Below, in pieces: positions 1 through 7,571 of a stretch of DNA of 64,000 bases. This stretch comes from Bacillota bacterium (lineage in GTDB: Bacteria > Bacillota > Clostridia > Christensenellales > SZUA-584): contig JAEZJG010000021.1 of the NCBI GenBank assembly GCA_023415795.1, positions 1 through 64,000 on the forward strand, given 5' to 3'. Numbering within the stretch: position 1 is the stretch's first letter; the number at the start of each line of letters is the position of its first letter. A model generated the notes under the pieces. That model was not told where the DNA came from and made no database searches. It worked only from the letters and a program-made list of their open reading frames with translations. Position numbers and translations under genes: made by a program.

Positions 1-1594
1 CAGCCGCACGTTCCACCGGCAAGCCCTTCTTGTACCGTGCCAGAAACTCGCGGAAGCTAGCCACATCCGCTTCATCCGGCGACAGCACCTTCTTGCTCAC
101 GTTGGCGAATATGCGGTTCTGCAGATATGCCTCCAGCGTCTCGCCTGCTTCCTTGCGCTGCATGTAGGCCGCCAGTATCGCCATGCCCCAAGCGCCGCCC
201 TCGCCCGCCGTTTCAATGACTGAAACAGGTGTCTCCATCGCCGCCGCCATAAACCGCTGACCCACCACATCCGTCTTGAAGAAGCCGCCATGCCCGGCGA
301 TCACATCCACCTTCACATGTTCCTTCTCAAACAGTATATCCATGCCGATGCGCAATGTCGCCAGTGCCGAGAACAGATGCGTCCGCATAAAATTAGCCAG
401 CGTGAAGCGGCTGTCCGGCTCGCGCACAAACAGCGGGCGTCCGCCCTCCGTCTCCGCCACGGGTTCACCGGAATAGTAGTTGTATGCCAGCAGATTGCCG
501 CAATCGCTGTCGGCAGTCAGCGCCAGATTGTACAGCGTGTAATACAGCCTCGTGTCGTCCACCGATACGCCAAAGGCCTCCACTGTCTCGCGCAGCAGCT
601 TAACCCAAGCGTTGATATCCGAGGTGCAGGTGTTGGTGTGCACCATCGCCACCGGCTTACCGGAGGGTGTTGTCACCACGTCAATCTCCATATGGTAGTT
701 CTCCATCTCAGCTTCCATCACGATCATGGCAAAGCTGGACGTGCCCGCAGACACGTTGCCCGTCCGCGCTTCAATGCTGCCGGTGGCCACCATACCCGTT
801 TCCGCGTCGCCCTCAGGCGGGCAGACCGGAATCCCCGCCTGCAAATTGCCGGACGGGTCCAAAGCGCGCGCGCCTTCCTCCGTTAGCAAACCGGCAGATA
901 CACCTGCGGTCAGCACAGAGGGCATAATATCGCTAAAGCGCCACGGCACATTCTTCTCTGCCAGCAGCTTATCAAACTGCGCCGCCATGCGCGCGTTAAA
1001 GCCGCCTGTCGAGCTGTCGATGGGGAACATACCGGAGGCTTCACCCACGCCCAGCACCTTTTGTCCCGTCAGCTTCCAATGCACATATCCTGCAAGCGTG
1101 GTCAGATAGCTGATGTTATTCACATGCGCTTCACCGTCCAATATCGACTGCCACAAGAAGGCGATGCTCCACCGCAACGGGATGTTGAACGCAAACAGCT
1201 TCGTCAGCTGCTGCGCCGCCTGCTCTGTCATCGTGTTACGCCAGGTTCTGAAGGGCGCCAGCAGCCTATCCTGCGCGTCAAAGGGCAGATAGCCGTGCAT
1301 CATACCCGAAAAGCCGATTGAACCCACTGTCGTCAGCGTCACACCGTAGTTCTCCTTAACGTTGGCGGCGAGATCGGCGTAGCAGCTGCGCAAGCCATCC
1401 CAAATGTCCTGCTCTGAATACGTCCAAACGCCGTCTTCATATCGGTTTTCCCAGCCATGACCGCCTGATGCCAGCACGGTGTGGTCTTCGCCGATTAAAA
1501 CTGCTTTGATACGGGTTGAGCCCAGCTCAACGCCCAGGGAGGTTTTTCCCGCTGCAATAGCGGCGATTCTGGATTCCAAATCGCTTTTCATCAT
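1..1594 (-). CDS. FGGY-family carbohydrate kinase (AraB/XylB-like), 3' end outside window
   Basis: This gene encodes a cytoplasmic sugar kinase that would phosphorylate a pentose, pentulose or related sugar with ATP. About 531 codons are visible and the C-terminus lies beyond the left edge. The first of two adjacent ATG codons is chosen because GAGAGGG lies 6 bases upstream. The N-terminal phosphate-binding loop reads GVELGSTRIKA (about residues 21-31), with Glu where many FGGY kinases have Asp. A glycine-rich GEGGAWG motif sits in the C-terminal ATPase lobe. The family is clear but the substrate is not. It has its own promoter and no transporter next to it that is an obvious sugar importer. 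It could be a xylulokinase, ribulokinase or an uncharacterised FGGY subgroup. Confidence 0.9.
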   Translation of the reverse strand, partial: MMKSDLESRIAAIAAGKTSLGVELGSTRIKAVLIGEDHTVLASGGHGWENRYEDGVWTYSEQDIWDGLRSCYADLAANVKENYGVTLTTVGSIGFSGMMHGYLPFDAQDRLLAPFRTWRNTMTEQAAQQLTKLFAFNIPLRWSIAFLWQSILDGEAHVNNISYLTTLAGYVHWKLTGQKVLGVGEASGMFPIDSSTGGFNARMAAQFDKLLAEKNVPWRFSDIMPSVLTAGVSAGLLTEEGARALDPSGNLQAGIPVCPPEGDAETGMVATGSIEARTGNVSAGTSSFAMIVMEAEMENYHMEIDVVTTPSGKPVAMVHTNTCTSDINAWVKLLRETVEAFGVSVDDTRLYYTLYNLALTADSDCGNLLAYNYYSGEPVAETEGGRPLFVREPDSRFTLANFMRTHLFSALATLRIGMDILFEKEHVKVDVIAGHGGFFKTDVVGQRFMAAAMETPVSVIETAGEGGAWGMAILAAYMQRKEAGETLEAYLQNRIFANVSKKVLSPDEADVASFREFLARYKKGLPVERAA

Positions 1595-1629
1595 TATGTA
1601 CCCTCTCTTAAATATATCCAATTTTCTAA

Positions 1630-1658
1630 AGTATAACAGCTATGATACACACTGTAAA
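1630..1658 (-). promoter_or_regulatory. Sigma-A-type promoter of the FGGY kinase
   Basis: On the minus strand TTTACA (1653-1658) and TATACT (1630-1635) are separated by exactly 17 bases. They lie about 36 bases upstream of the kinase start. The promoter indicates that the kinase is transcribed separately from the ABC operon that ends at 1731. Confidence 0.7.
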
Positions 1659-1730
1659 GCCAGCGCCGCTCATAACAAAAGCAGATGCCTTCCAACATCA
1701 TCTTGCTTTCTGATACTAAATAAAGGGTAC

Positions 1731-2468
1731 CTATCGCCAACGGCACAAACGGCGTTCCAGCATATCCACAAGGCCGAAAAGCAGCAGCCCCAGCGCACTG
1801 AGTATCAGTATTCCGGAGAACATGTCTGCATAGTTGACGCGCATCCATGCATCCATGATAAAATACCCAAGGCCATACCGTGTACCGAAGGTCTCGGTGA
1901 AAAACAGCACAGACAAGGCCGTCCCCAAGCTCACCCTCACCGAAGACAGCAACGCCGGCATCGACGCAGGAAAAACCACCATACAGAATGTTTCACGCCG
2001 CCTTGCGCCTAGCGAGGTCATCGAATAGAACGCTTCCTTGGGAATGTCCGACACCGCATCCCGCATCGACACGATGATCTGGAAGACCACAATCATTAGT
2101 ATCATAAATATCTTGGACAGCTCACCAAGTCCGAAGATAAGCATCACGAGCGGCAGCAGTGCAATCTTTGGAACGGGGTACGTCAGATACACCAGCGGCG
2201 ATAAACGTTTATTCCATGATACAGACCAACCCATAAGAAGACCGATCGGTACACCGATCAGTATGGATAACGCCAGCCCCGCGACGATGCGCCCAAGGCT
2301 CACCAGCATGTGGAGCGCAAGCTTGCTGAAAAAGATGCGGTATATGTTGACCAGTACTTCGATGGGTGTCGGGATAAACGGGATGCGCAGTGCCATCGCC
2401 AGCAGCTGCCATGCCACAAGGATAGCGACGACAGCCTTCACCACGCCCCACGCGCCCATGCGCTTCAT
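1731..2468 (-). CDS. ABC transporter permease, SsuC/TauC type
   Basis: This is the inner-membrane permease of an NMT1/SsuA-type importer, 245 residues with about six hydrophobic segments. The EAA-type cytoplasmic loop is visible around SLGARRRETF. The start at 2468 is chosen because its ATG overlaps the TGA of the upstream ATPase (ATGA). A longer reading frame upstream would only read through the ATPase gene. It is the last gene of the ubiD-ubiA-ubiX-SBP-ATPase-permease operon. The substrate cannot be read from sequence; sulfonates, nitrate, pyrimidine precursors and aromatic acids are all known for this family. Confidence 0.9.
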   Translation of the reverse strand: MKRMGAWGVVKAVVAILVAWQLLAMALRIPFIPTPIEVLVNIYRIFFSKLALHMLVSLGRIVAGLALSILIGVPIGLLMGWSVSWNKRLSPLVYLTYPVPKIALLPLVMLIFGLGELSKIFMILMIVVFQIIVSMRDAVSDIPKEAFYSMTSLGARRRETFCMVVFPASMPALLSSVRVSLGTALSVLFFTETFGTRYGLGYFIMDAWMRVNYADMFSGILILSALGLLLFGLVDMLERRLCRWR

Positions 2469-3217
2469 GATGCCCAATCCTCTTTGACCATGCCGCGCAG
2501 CTCCATCACAAACGAATAAAACTCCTTGGACTGCCGCAAGCCGCTTTTGCCAAACAGCGGGTTGTCGATCTCCCGCAGTATGCGCCCCGGCGCGGACGAC
2601 ATCACGGCTATTTTGCGCCCTAAGTACACGGCCTCCTCTATGCTGTGCGTCACAAACAGCGTGGAGGTGGCATGCTCCTGCCAAACGCGCAAGAACAGCT
2701 CTTGGATATCCTCCCGCGTGATCGCATCCAGAGCAGAGAACGGCTCGTCCATCAACAGCACATCAGGCTGCAAGATGAACGAACGGGCAATGGCGACACG
2801 CTGCCGCTGCCCGCCCGAGAGCTGACGCGGAAACTTCGTCTCCAATCCGCAAAGCCCCAAGCAGTCCAATATCTGCGCGATATACGGCTCGGACGCTTTC
2901 ACATCAGCCCCCTTCACCCGCAGCCCCAGCGTCGCGTTGTGGTACACGTCCGCCCAATCCAGCAAACCGTAATGCTGCGGGATCAGACCAATCCTTTGCG
3001 TCTTCGGGTTCACTGGTTTGCCGTCGATCAGCGCACGCCCTCCGTGCTGCGCAATAATGCCGGACAGCACATACAGCACCGTAGATTTGCCGCAGCCGGA
3101 CGGCCCGATCAGCGCACAAATATCACCCTTGTCGAGGTGCAGGTTCAGCCCGCTCAACGCCGGATACTCGCCGCCGGGTGTCTTATATGTCACCGAAAGC
3201 GCTTCAATATCGATCAT
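2465..3217 (-). CDS. ABC transporter ATP-binding protein, SsuB/TauB type
   Basis: This is the 250-residue ATPase that powers the adjacent permease. It has Walker A GPSGCGKST (about residues 38-46), signature LSGGQRQR, Walker B VLLMDEP and the switch histidine in FVTHS. It lies directly downstream of the binding-protein gene with no gap and overlaps the permease gene by four bases. The arrangement implies translational coupling and one transporter. Family assignment is firm; substrate is unknown. Confidence 0.93.
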   Translation of the reverse strand: MIDIEALSVTYKTPGGEYPALSGLNLHLDKGDICALIGPSGCGKSTVLYVLSGIIAQHGGRALIDGKPVNPKTQRIGLIPQHYGLLDWADVYHNATLGLRVKGADVKASEPYIAQILDCLGLCGLETKFPRQLSGGQRQRVAIARSFILQPDVLLMDEPFSALDAITREDIQELFLRVWQEHATSTLFVTHSIEEAVYLGRKIAVMSSAPGRILREIDNPLFGKSGLRQSKEFYSFVMELRGMVKEDWAS

Positions 3218-4141
3218 TTATTTCACAAAGCTCTTGTCCACGAGTTCACCATACTGGTACACCTGCTGAATCAGCCCCTTCTCCTTCAGCCACGCAATCA
3301 CATTCACAAAGTCCGCTTCGGACGGCAGCATCGCGGGCGTATAAGAGGGCAGCGTCAGGCTGTCCTTCACGTCCTCCGGAAACCCGGCCACATCCACCAG
3401 AATGCCTGCATACTCCGATACCGGGGCGGTTTCGAGGTATTCCACCGCGCTGTTATACGCCTTATAGAAAGCGACAATTTCGGTATTTTTAGACTCTATC
3501 ACATCTGTTTTAAACAGCAGCACGCCCGGATTAATGCCAAGGTTATCTGTGCTGTCCAGCACCGTTGCTCCCCCCTTCACTGCCACGGAAGCCAGCGGCT
3601 CAGGCAGCGTGGCCGCGCCGACCTGCCCGTTCTGCAGCATCTCCAGCCGCACGGGTATCTGCGGTATCGCCGTCTTTTCCACTTCCTCCGGCGTCAAGCC
3701 CAGCTTCGCCAGCATGTTATCTGTGGCGTACTCGATAATGGTGTTGGTGGATATCGCGATGGACTGACCCTTGATGTCCGTCGAACCATTCATGGCCGGC
3801 CCTGCCAGCAGCTTATAGCTGCCGTTTGTCATCGAGGTCATCGCCACCTTAAAGCCGCCTTCCGTCAGGAACGCCGCCGACAGCATATCCGACACAGCGC
3901 CATCAAGGCTGCCCGCCTGCAAGGCGCTCTCCCTGTCCGGCGCGCTCTTGAAATGCTCAATTACAACGTCCACGCCTTCCTTGTCGAAAAACCCTTTTTC
4001 CTGAGCGATGATGATAGGTATTGAATCCACATCGGGGAGTACCCCGATTGTCAGCGTCTGAGAAGGCTTTGCAGTGCAGCCCGTTGCCAGCGAGGCAGCG
4101 GCCAACAGCGCCAAGGCCATGCTTATCAGTCTCGTTTTCAT
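3218..4141 (-). CDS. ABC transporter substrate-binding lipoprotein, NMT1/SsuA-like
   Basis: This is the extracytoplasmic receptor of the importer, 307 residues. It has a lipoprotein signal peptide with lipobox LATGC (Cys22). The mature part begins with a typical NMT1/SsuA pattern (TIGVLPDVDSIPIIIAQEKG). The ATG at 4141 overlaps the ubiX stop codon (ATGA) and has GGAGG 8 bases upstream. An earlier in-frame ATG falls inside that Shine-Dalgarno sequence and is rejected. The tight link to ubiX, ubiA and ubiD suggests that the ligand is connected with quinone or aromatic acid metabolism, but that is inference. Confidence 0.9.
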   Translation of the reverse strand: MKTRLISMALALLAAASLATGCTAKPSQTLTIGVLPDVDSIPIIIAQEKGFFDKEGVDVVIEHFKSAPDRESALQAGSLDGAVSDMLSAAFLTEGGFKVAMTSMTNGSYKLLAGPAMNGSTDIKGQSIAISTNTIIEYATDNMLAKLGLTPEEVEKTAIPQIPVRLEMLQNGQVGAATLPEPLASVAVKGGATVLDSTDNLGINPGVLLFKTDVIESKNTEIVAFYKAYNSAVEYLETAPVSEYAGILVDVAGFPEDVKDSLTLPSYTPAMLPSEADFVNVIAWLKEKGLIQQVYQYGELVDKSFVK

Positions 4142-4716
4142 TCTTCGCACCTCCATTTACGGTACAAATTATTCTCAATCCCCAGCGAATCCATGATTCG
4201 GCTGACGATAAAATCTACGATATCGGAAATTGTCTGAGGCTTGTGGTAAAACCCCGGGCTGGCGGGCAGTATCACCGCACCCGCCTCGCTCAACGTAAGC
4301 ATGTTGCGCAGGTGGATAGGGCTGAGCGGCAGCTCACGCGGCACCAACACCAGCCTGCGCCGCTCCTTGATGCACACATCCGCCGCGCGTCCCACCAGAT
4401 TGCGCGAAGTACCCGCCGCAATCTCCCCCAGCGTGGTCATCGAGCAGGGCACAATCACCATGCCGTCCGTGGGGTACGAGCCGCTTGATATGGACGTGAA
4501 GAGGTCGTCGTGCGGGTGCACCACCAGCTTGCCTTGCGGAAACGCGTCCGCGAAGCCTGCGCCCAGCGCGATGCCCGTCTCGTATTCTGTCACCTTCTGC
4601 CCCATTTGCGACACCACAAGATGCACTTCGTGACCGCCGCGCAGCAGCTCCTCCAGCAGTCTTATGGCATACGCACTGCCGCTCGCTCCCGTGATGCCGA
4701 CAATATATCTTGCCAC
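4138..4716 (-). CDS. ubiX: Flavin prenyltransferase, UbiX family
   Basis: UbiX makes prenylated FMN, the cofactor that UbiD-type decarboxylases need. The protein has 192 residues, the normal length, with the flavin-binding GITGASGS motif at residues 7-14 and the conserved C-terminal VDFIVSRIMDSLGI region. It lies between ubiA (12 bases downstream of that gene) and the binding-protein gene. Occurrence with UbiD and UbiA in one operon supports the assignment. In bacteria using the futalosine route the equivalent gene is called mqnM. Confidence 0.93.
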   Translation of the reverse strand: MARYIVGITGASGSAYAIRLLEELLRGGHEVHLVVSQMGQKVTEYETGIALGAGFADAFPQGKLVVHPHDDLFTSISSGSYPTDGMVIVPCSMTTLGEIAAGTSRNLVGRAADVCIKERRRLVLVPRELPLSPIHLRNMLTLSEAGAVILPASPGFYHKPQTISDIVDFIVSRIMDSLGIENNLYRKWRCEE

Positions 4717-4728
4717 AGCTTATGCCTC

Positions 4729-5592
4729 CTAGAAAGACTTTATCAGTATGTCCGCGCCGGAAAACAGCAGAAAGATCGTGCTGACGATCTGGTTCACGCT
4801 GTACGACGCGATGGTCACGTTCTTAAGATTGGTGGGCGAGACGATGCCGTGCTCGTACACCAGAAGCGCGGCAATCAGCCCCACGCCGATGTAGTACAGC
4901 AGCCCCAGCCCCGCCAGCACGCCGGTGTATACCAGCAACGCTACCGCTACCAGATGAAACATAGACGATATGCCCAGCGCCGCCTTAACGCCAAAGCGTG
5001 CCGGTATGGAATGCAGGTTATTCTCGCGGTCAAACGCCACGTCTTGCGCGCCGTATATGATGTCGAAGCCCGCCACCCACAGCATCACCGCCGCAGCGAG
5101 TGACACCACTGCCCAATCAAATCCGCCCGTCACCGCCACCCACGCGCCCAAAGGGGCACAGGCACATGCCGCGCCCAGTATCACATGGCACAACCATGTA
5201 AACCGTTTGGTGAACGAATAGATGAAGAACAGCAGCAACGGAATCGGCAGCAGACCAACGCATATCGGGCTGATGGCAAACGCGGACACGACAAGCAATA
5301 CAAGGCACACGGCAACCAGAGCAACCGCCTCCCCCGTTTTCACCGCTCCCGTTGGCATATGCCGTCCGGCTGTTCGCGGATTCCTCGCGTCAATATCCTT
5401 GTCCACGATGCGGTTCAGCGCGTTGGCCGCCGTCCGTGCGCTGATAAGCGCAACGAATATCCACACCGTCAGTCCCAGCGACGGAAATCCGTCTGCCGCC
5501 ATCAGCATTGCGATAATGCCGAAAGGGATGGAGAACAGCGTGTGCGAGAACATTACCAGCCCCGCATACGCCTCGAGCTTAGTCAATACCAT
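4729..5592 (-). CDS. ubiA: UbiA-family prenyltransferase
   Basis: This membrane enzyme attaches a polyprenyl chain to an aromatic acceptor. It has 287 residues and about eight or nine membrane segments. The first Mg-diphosphate motif NRIVDKDID (N60, D64, D68) and the second, YGAQDVAFD, are both intact. The start ATG at 5592 overlaps the end of ubiD by 14 bases; the long upstream extension in the same frame only shadows ubiD. With UbiD and UbiX beside it, a menaquinone role (MqnP-like, on a dihydroxynaphthoate) is the best guess. No mqnA-E or men genes are in the window to confirm it. Confidence 0.9.
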   Translation of the reverse strand: MVLTKLEAYAGLVMFSHTLFSIPFGIIAMLMAADGFPSLGLTVWIFVALISARTAANALNRIVDKDIDARNPRTAGRHMPTGAVKTGEAVALVAVCLVLLVVSAFAISPICVGLLPIPLLLFFIYSFTKRFTWLCHVILGAACACAPLGAWVAVTGGFDWAVVSLAAAVMLWVAGFDIIYGAQDVAFDRENNLHSIPARFGVKAALGISSMFHLVAVALLVYTGVLAGLGLLYYIGVGLIAALLVYEHGIVSPTNLKNVTIASYSVNQIVSTIFLLFSGADILIKSF

Positions 5593-7021
5593 ATTCTGAC
5601 CATCGCATATCAACCTTGGCCTTGGTGTCAGCATCCATCTCGATGTCGTTCGGCCATTCGCGCGTGTGCCCTTCGGATGCCCACTTCTTGGTGGCGTCAA
5701 TGCCCATGCGGTGCCCGTAATGCGCCAGCGGCGATGCGTGATCCAGTGCATCCAGCGGCCCCTCAGATATCACCACGTCACGGGCGGCATCGATGTTGTT
5801 AAACACCTTCCACGCCACCGTCGATATATCGTGCGGATTGATCTGCTCGTCCACCACGATGATCATCTTGGTGTACATCATCTGACCGATGCCCCAAAGG
5901 CTGTTCATCACCTTCTTGGCATGGCCGGGGAAGCGTTTCTTAATGGACACGATGACGCAATTGTGGAACACGCCCTCCAGCGGAAAGTTCATGTCCACGA
6001 TCTCCGGACACTGGATCTTGAGCAGCGGCAGGAATATACGCTCCGTTGCTTTGCCGAGATAGCAGTCTTCCATCGGCGGCTTGCCCACAATGGTGGCGTT
6101 GAACACGGGCATCTTCTTGCGTGTGATGCATGTAACGTGAAACACGGGATACATGTCCTTGAGCGAGTAGTAGCCCGTGTGATCGCCGAAAGGGCCTTCC
6201 TCACGCAGCTCGTCCAGCTCTACATAGCCCTCCAGCACAAACTCTGCATTGGCGGGCACCATGATATCGTTGGTCTTGCACTTCACAATCTCCAGCGCGG
6301 ATTTGCGGATGAACCCTGCAAACATCGCCTCGTTGATTTCCTTGGGCAGCGGCGCGGTGGCCGCATAGATGGTGGCTGGGTCGCACCCCAGCGCCACGGA
6401 TACCGGCATCCTTTTGCCCAGTTTGCGATACTTCTCGTATATCGCGCGCCCGTCCTTGTGCAAGTGCCAGTGCATGCCGGTGGTGTTCTTATCATATACC
6501 TGCAATCGGTACATGCCCATGTTCTGCATGCCGTTTTCCGGGTCCTTGGTGATCACCAGCGGCAGCGTGAAAAACCGCCCGCCGTCCTCCGGCCAGCAGT
6601 GCAGCACCGGCAGCTTGGTGAGGTCGGGTTCGTCCTCCACCACCTCCTGACACGCCGCATGCGTGACAGTACGCGGAAACACCGTCACCAGCCGTGTCAG
6701 CTTGGGCAGTGCCTTGATCTTGTTCATCAGCCCCATGTAGCTGGACATGTCCATAAAGTCGCTGATCACGCCCGCCAGCTCGTCGATGTGTCCGATCCCC
6801 AGCGCGAGATTCAGCCGCTCATAGCTGCCAAAAGCGTTTATGAGCACCGGGTAATCCGACCCCTTCACATTTTCGAACAGCAGCGCGGGTCCGTCGCGTT
6901 TCACCACCCTGTCGGCGATCTCTGTGATTTCGAGATAGCTGTCCACCGGTGTCTTTATTCTTTTCAGGAGCTTTTTACGCTCCAGTGTTTCGATGAAATC
7001 CTGAAGATCCTTATACGCCAT
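5579..7021 (-). CDS. ubiD: UbiD-family decarboxylase
   Basis: This is a prenylated-FMN-dependent aromatic acid decarboxylase of 480 residues, the usual length. The EGPFGDHTGYY stretch carries the conserved acidic residues of the active site, and GMYRLQVYDKNTTGMHWH matches the cofactor-binding region. It is the first gene of the operon and has a near-consensus promoter. The partners ubiX and ubiA suggest decarboxylation of a prenylated or unprenylated naphthoate in menaquinone synthesis. A role in other aromatic acid decarboxylation is possible. The start has AAAGGA upstream. Confidence 0.92.
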   Translation of the reverse strand: MAYKDLQDFIETLERKKLLKRIKTPVDSYLEITEIADRVVKRDGPALLFENVKGSDYPVLINAFGSYERLNLALGIGHIDELAGVISDFMDMSSYMGLMNKIKALPKLTRLVTVFPRTVTHAACQEVVEDEPDLTKLPVLHCWPEDGGRFFTLPLVITKDPENGMQNMGMYRLQVYDKNTTGMHWHLHKDGRAIYEKYRKLGKRMPVSVALGCDPATIYAATAPLPKEINEAMFAGFIRKSALEIVKCKTNDIMVPANAEFVLEGYVELDELREEGPFGDHTGYYSLKDMYPVFHVTCITRKKMPVFNATIVGKPPMEDCYLGKATERIFLPLLKIQCPEIVDMNFPLEGVFHNCVIVSIKKRFPGHAKKVMNSLWGIGQMMYTKMIIVVDEQINPHDISTVAWKVFNNIDAARDVVISEGPLDALDHASPLAHYGHRMGIDATKKWASEGHTREWPNDIEMDADTKAKVDMRWSEYGID

Positions 7022-7065
7022 TTCTTACGTCCTTTACACACAAAGTAGAGTAACCTTAAGTTATG

Positions 7066-7094
7066 ATTATACTTTTTGTTCATTCGTGTGTAAA
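7066..7094 (-). promoter_or_regulatory. Promoter of the ubiD operon
   Basis: TTTACA (7089-7094) and TATAAT (7066-7071) are spaced by 17 bases on the minus strand, about 45 bases upstream of ubiD. A perfect 9-base inverted repeat, TTTACACAC at 7033-7041 and GTGTGTAAA at 7086-7094 on the plus strand, brackets the -10 box and overlaps the -35 box. It may be a split operator. Confidence 0.75.
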
Positions 7095-7139
7095 CAGATA
7101 CGGGCGTATTATTTGAAATCACTTGTGATTGGGAGGATT

Positions 7140-7176
7140 GGGCGTAATCATCGGGGCTGACCGACGAGTTACGCCC
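7140..7176 (-). terminator. Hairpin after the two small genes
   Basis: GGGCGTAA (7140-7147) pairs with TTACGCCC (7169-7176), and the stem continues inward through TCATCGG/CCGACGA with one mismatch. The hairpin follows the stop codon of the second small gene. There is no T-run after it, so it may terminate weakly or stabilise the 3' end of the mRNA. Confidence 0.45.
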
Positions 7177-7184
7177 GTGTAAGG

Positions 7185-7316
7185 TTAATGCTTGTCCCGT
7201 CCAAATACAGCGCGGGCACTTTCGTCCTGCGGGTCGTGCTTGACCTTCTTAGAACGGAAGGTTCCGTCGTCTCTCTTATTGTTGCTGGTGCTCTTCATTT
7301 TGTTGCTCTTTCCCAT
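7185..7316 (-). CDS. Small basic protein, resembling CPC_1213-type clostridial small proteins
   Basis: This is a 43-residue hydrophilic protein, too short for usual gene callers. It begins MGKSNKMKSTSNNKRDDGTF and ends with a KHDPQDESARAVFG motif. That C-terminal pattern is one I associate with tiny conserved clostridial proteins annotated as the CPC_1213 family; this match is from memory. It starts only 2 bases after the stop of the upstream small gene, so the two are likely co-translated. Function is unknown. No membrane segment or cysteine is present. Confidence 0.6.
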   Translation of the reverse strand: MGKSNKMKSTSNNKRDDGTFRSKKVKHDPQDESARAVFGRDKH

Positions 7317-7318
7317 GG

Positions 7319-7447
7319 CTATCTGTCCTGCCTTTTGGATTGCGTGTTGCGCCCGTGGCTTTTATTCTCCGGTGCAACGCCGCCGCTGGATATCTGAAGC
7401 TCCTCCTCCTTTTCCTGCTGCTTCATCCACTCTTTCTTCTTAGGCAT
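7319..7447 (-). CDS. Small charged protein, unknown function
   Basis: This is a 42-residue protein starting MPKKKEWMKQQEKEEEL, rich in Lys, Glu and Gln, with no recognised domain. Its start has GAGGTGAT about 8 bases upstream, a good ribosome site, and a TATAAT element lies about 33 bases upstream. It sits between the terminator of the MsmK-like ATPase gene and the second small gene, so the pair forms its own small transcription unit. No function can be proposed. Confidence 0.5.
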   Translation of the reverse strand: MPKKKEWMKQQEKEEELQISSGGVAPENKSHGRNTQSKRQDR

Positions 7448-7479
7448 TTTCTATCATCACCTCGTTTTTATTATGCCCC

Positions 7480-7485
7480 ATTATA
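7480..7485 (-). promoter_or_regulatory. Candidate -10 box for the small gene pair
   Basis: TATAAT occurs on the minus strand 33 bases upstream of the first small gene. A -35 element is less clear: TTGCAT lies upstream with suboptimal spacing and overlaps the T-run of the preceding terminator. Confidence 0.4.
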
Positions 7486-7504
7486 TAATCTGACGATGCA
7501 ACAA

Positions 7505-7534
7505 ATGCAAAAAGCGCTTCATCATGAAGCGCTT
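7505..7534 (-). terminator. Intrinsic terminator of the MsmK/UgpC-like gene
   Basis: A perfect hairpin with arms AAGCGCTTCA and TGAAGCGCTT (7512-7534) is followed on the minus strand by TTTTT. It lies 38 bases after the stop of the ATPase gene. Confidence 0.85.
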
Positions 7535-7571
7535 GTGCTATCAGTTCAGTTTAGCAGCGTACCGATTCCGT

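Noticed and set aside
2645..4024. Long plus-strand open frame (459 codons) opposite the ABC genes
   Set aside because: It is antisense to clearly conserved ABC genes and has Arg/His/Gln-rich composition typical of shadow frames in GC-rich DNA.
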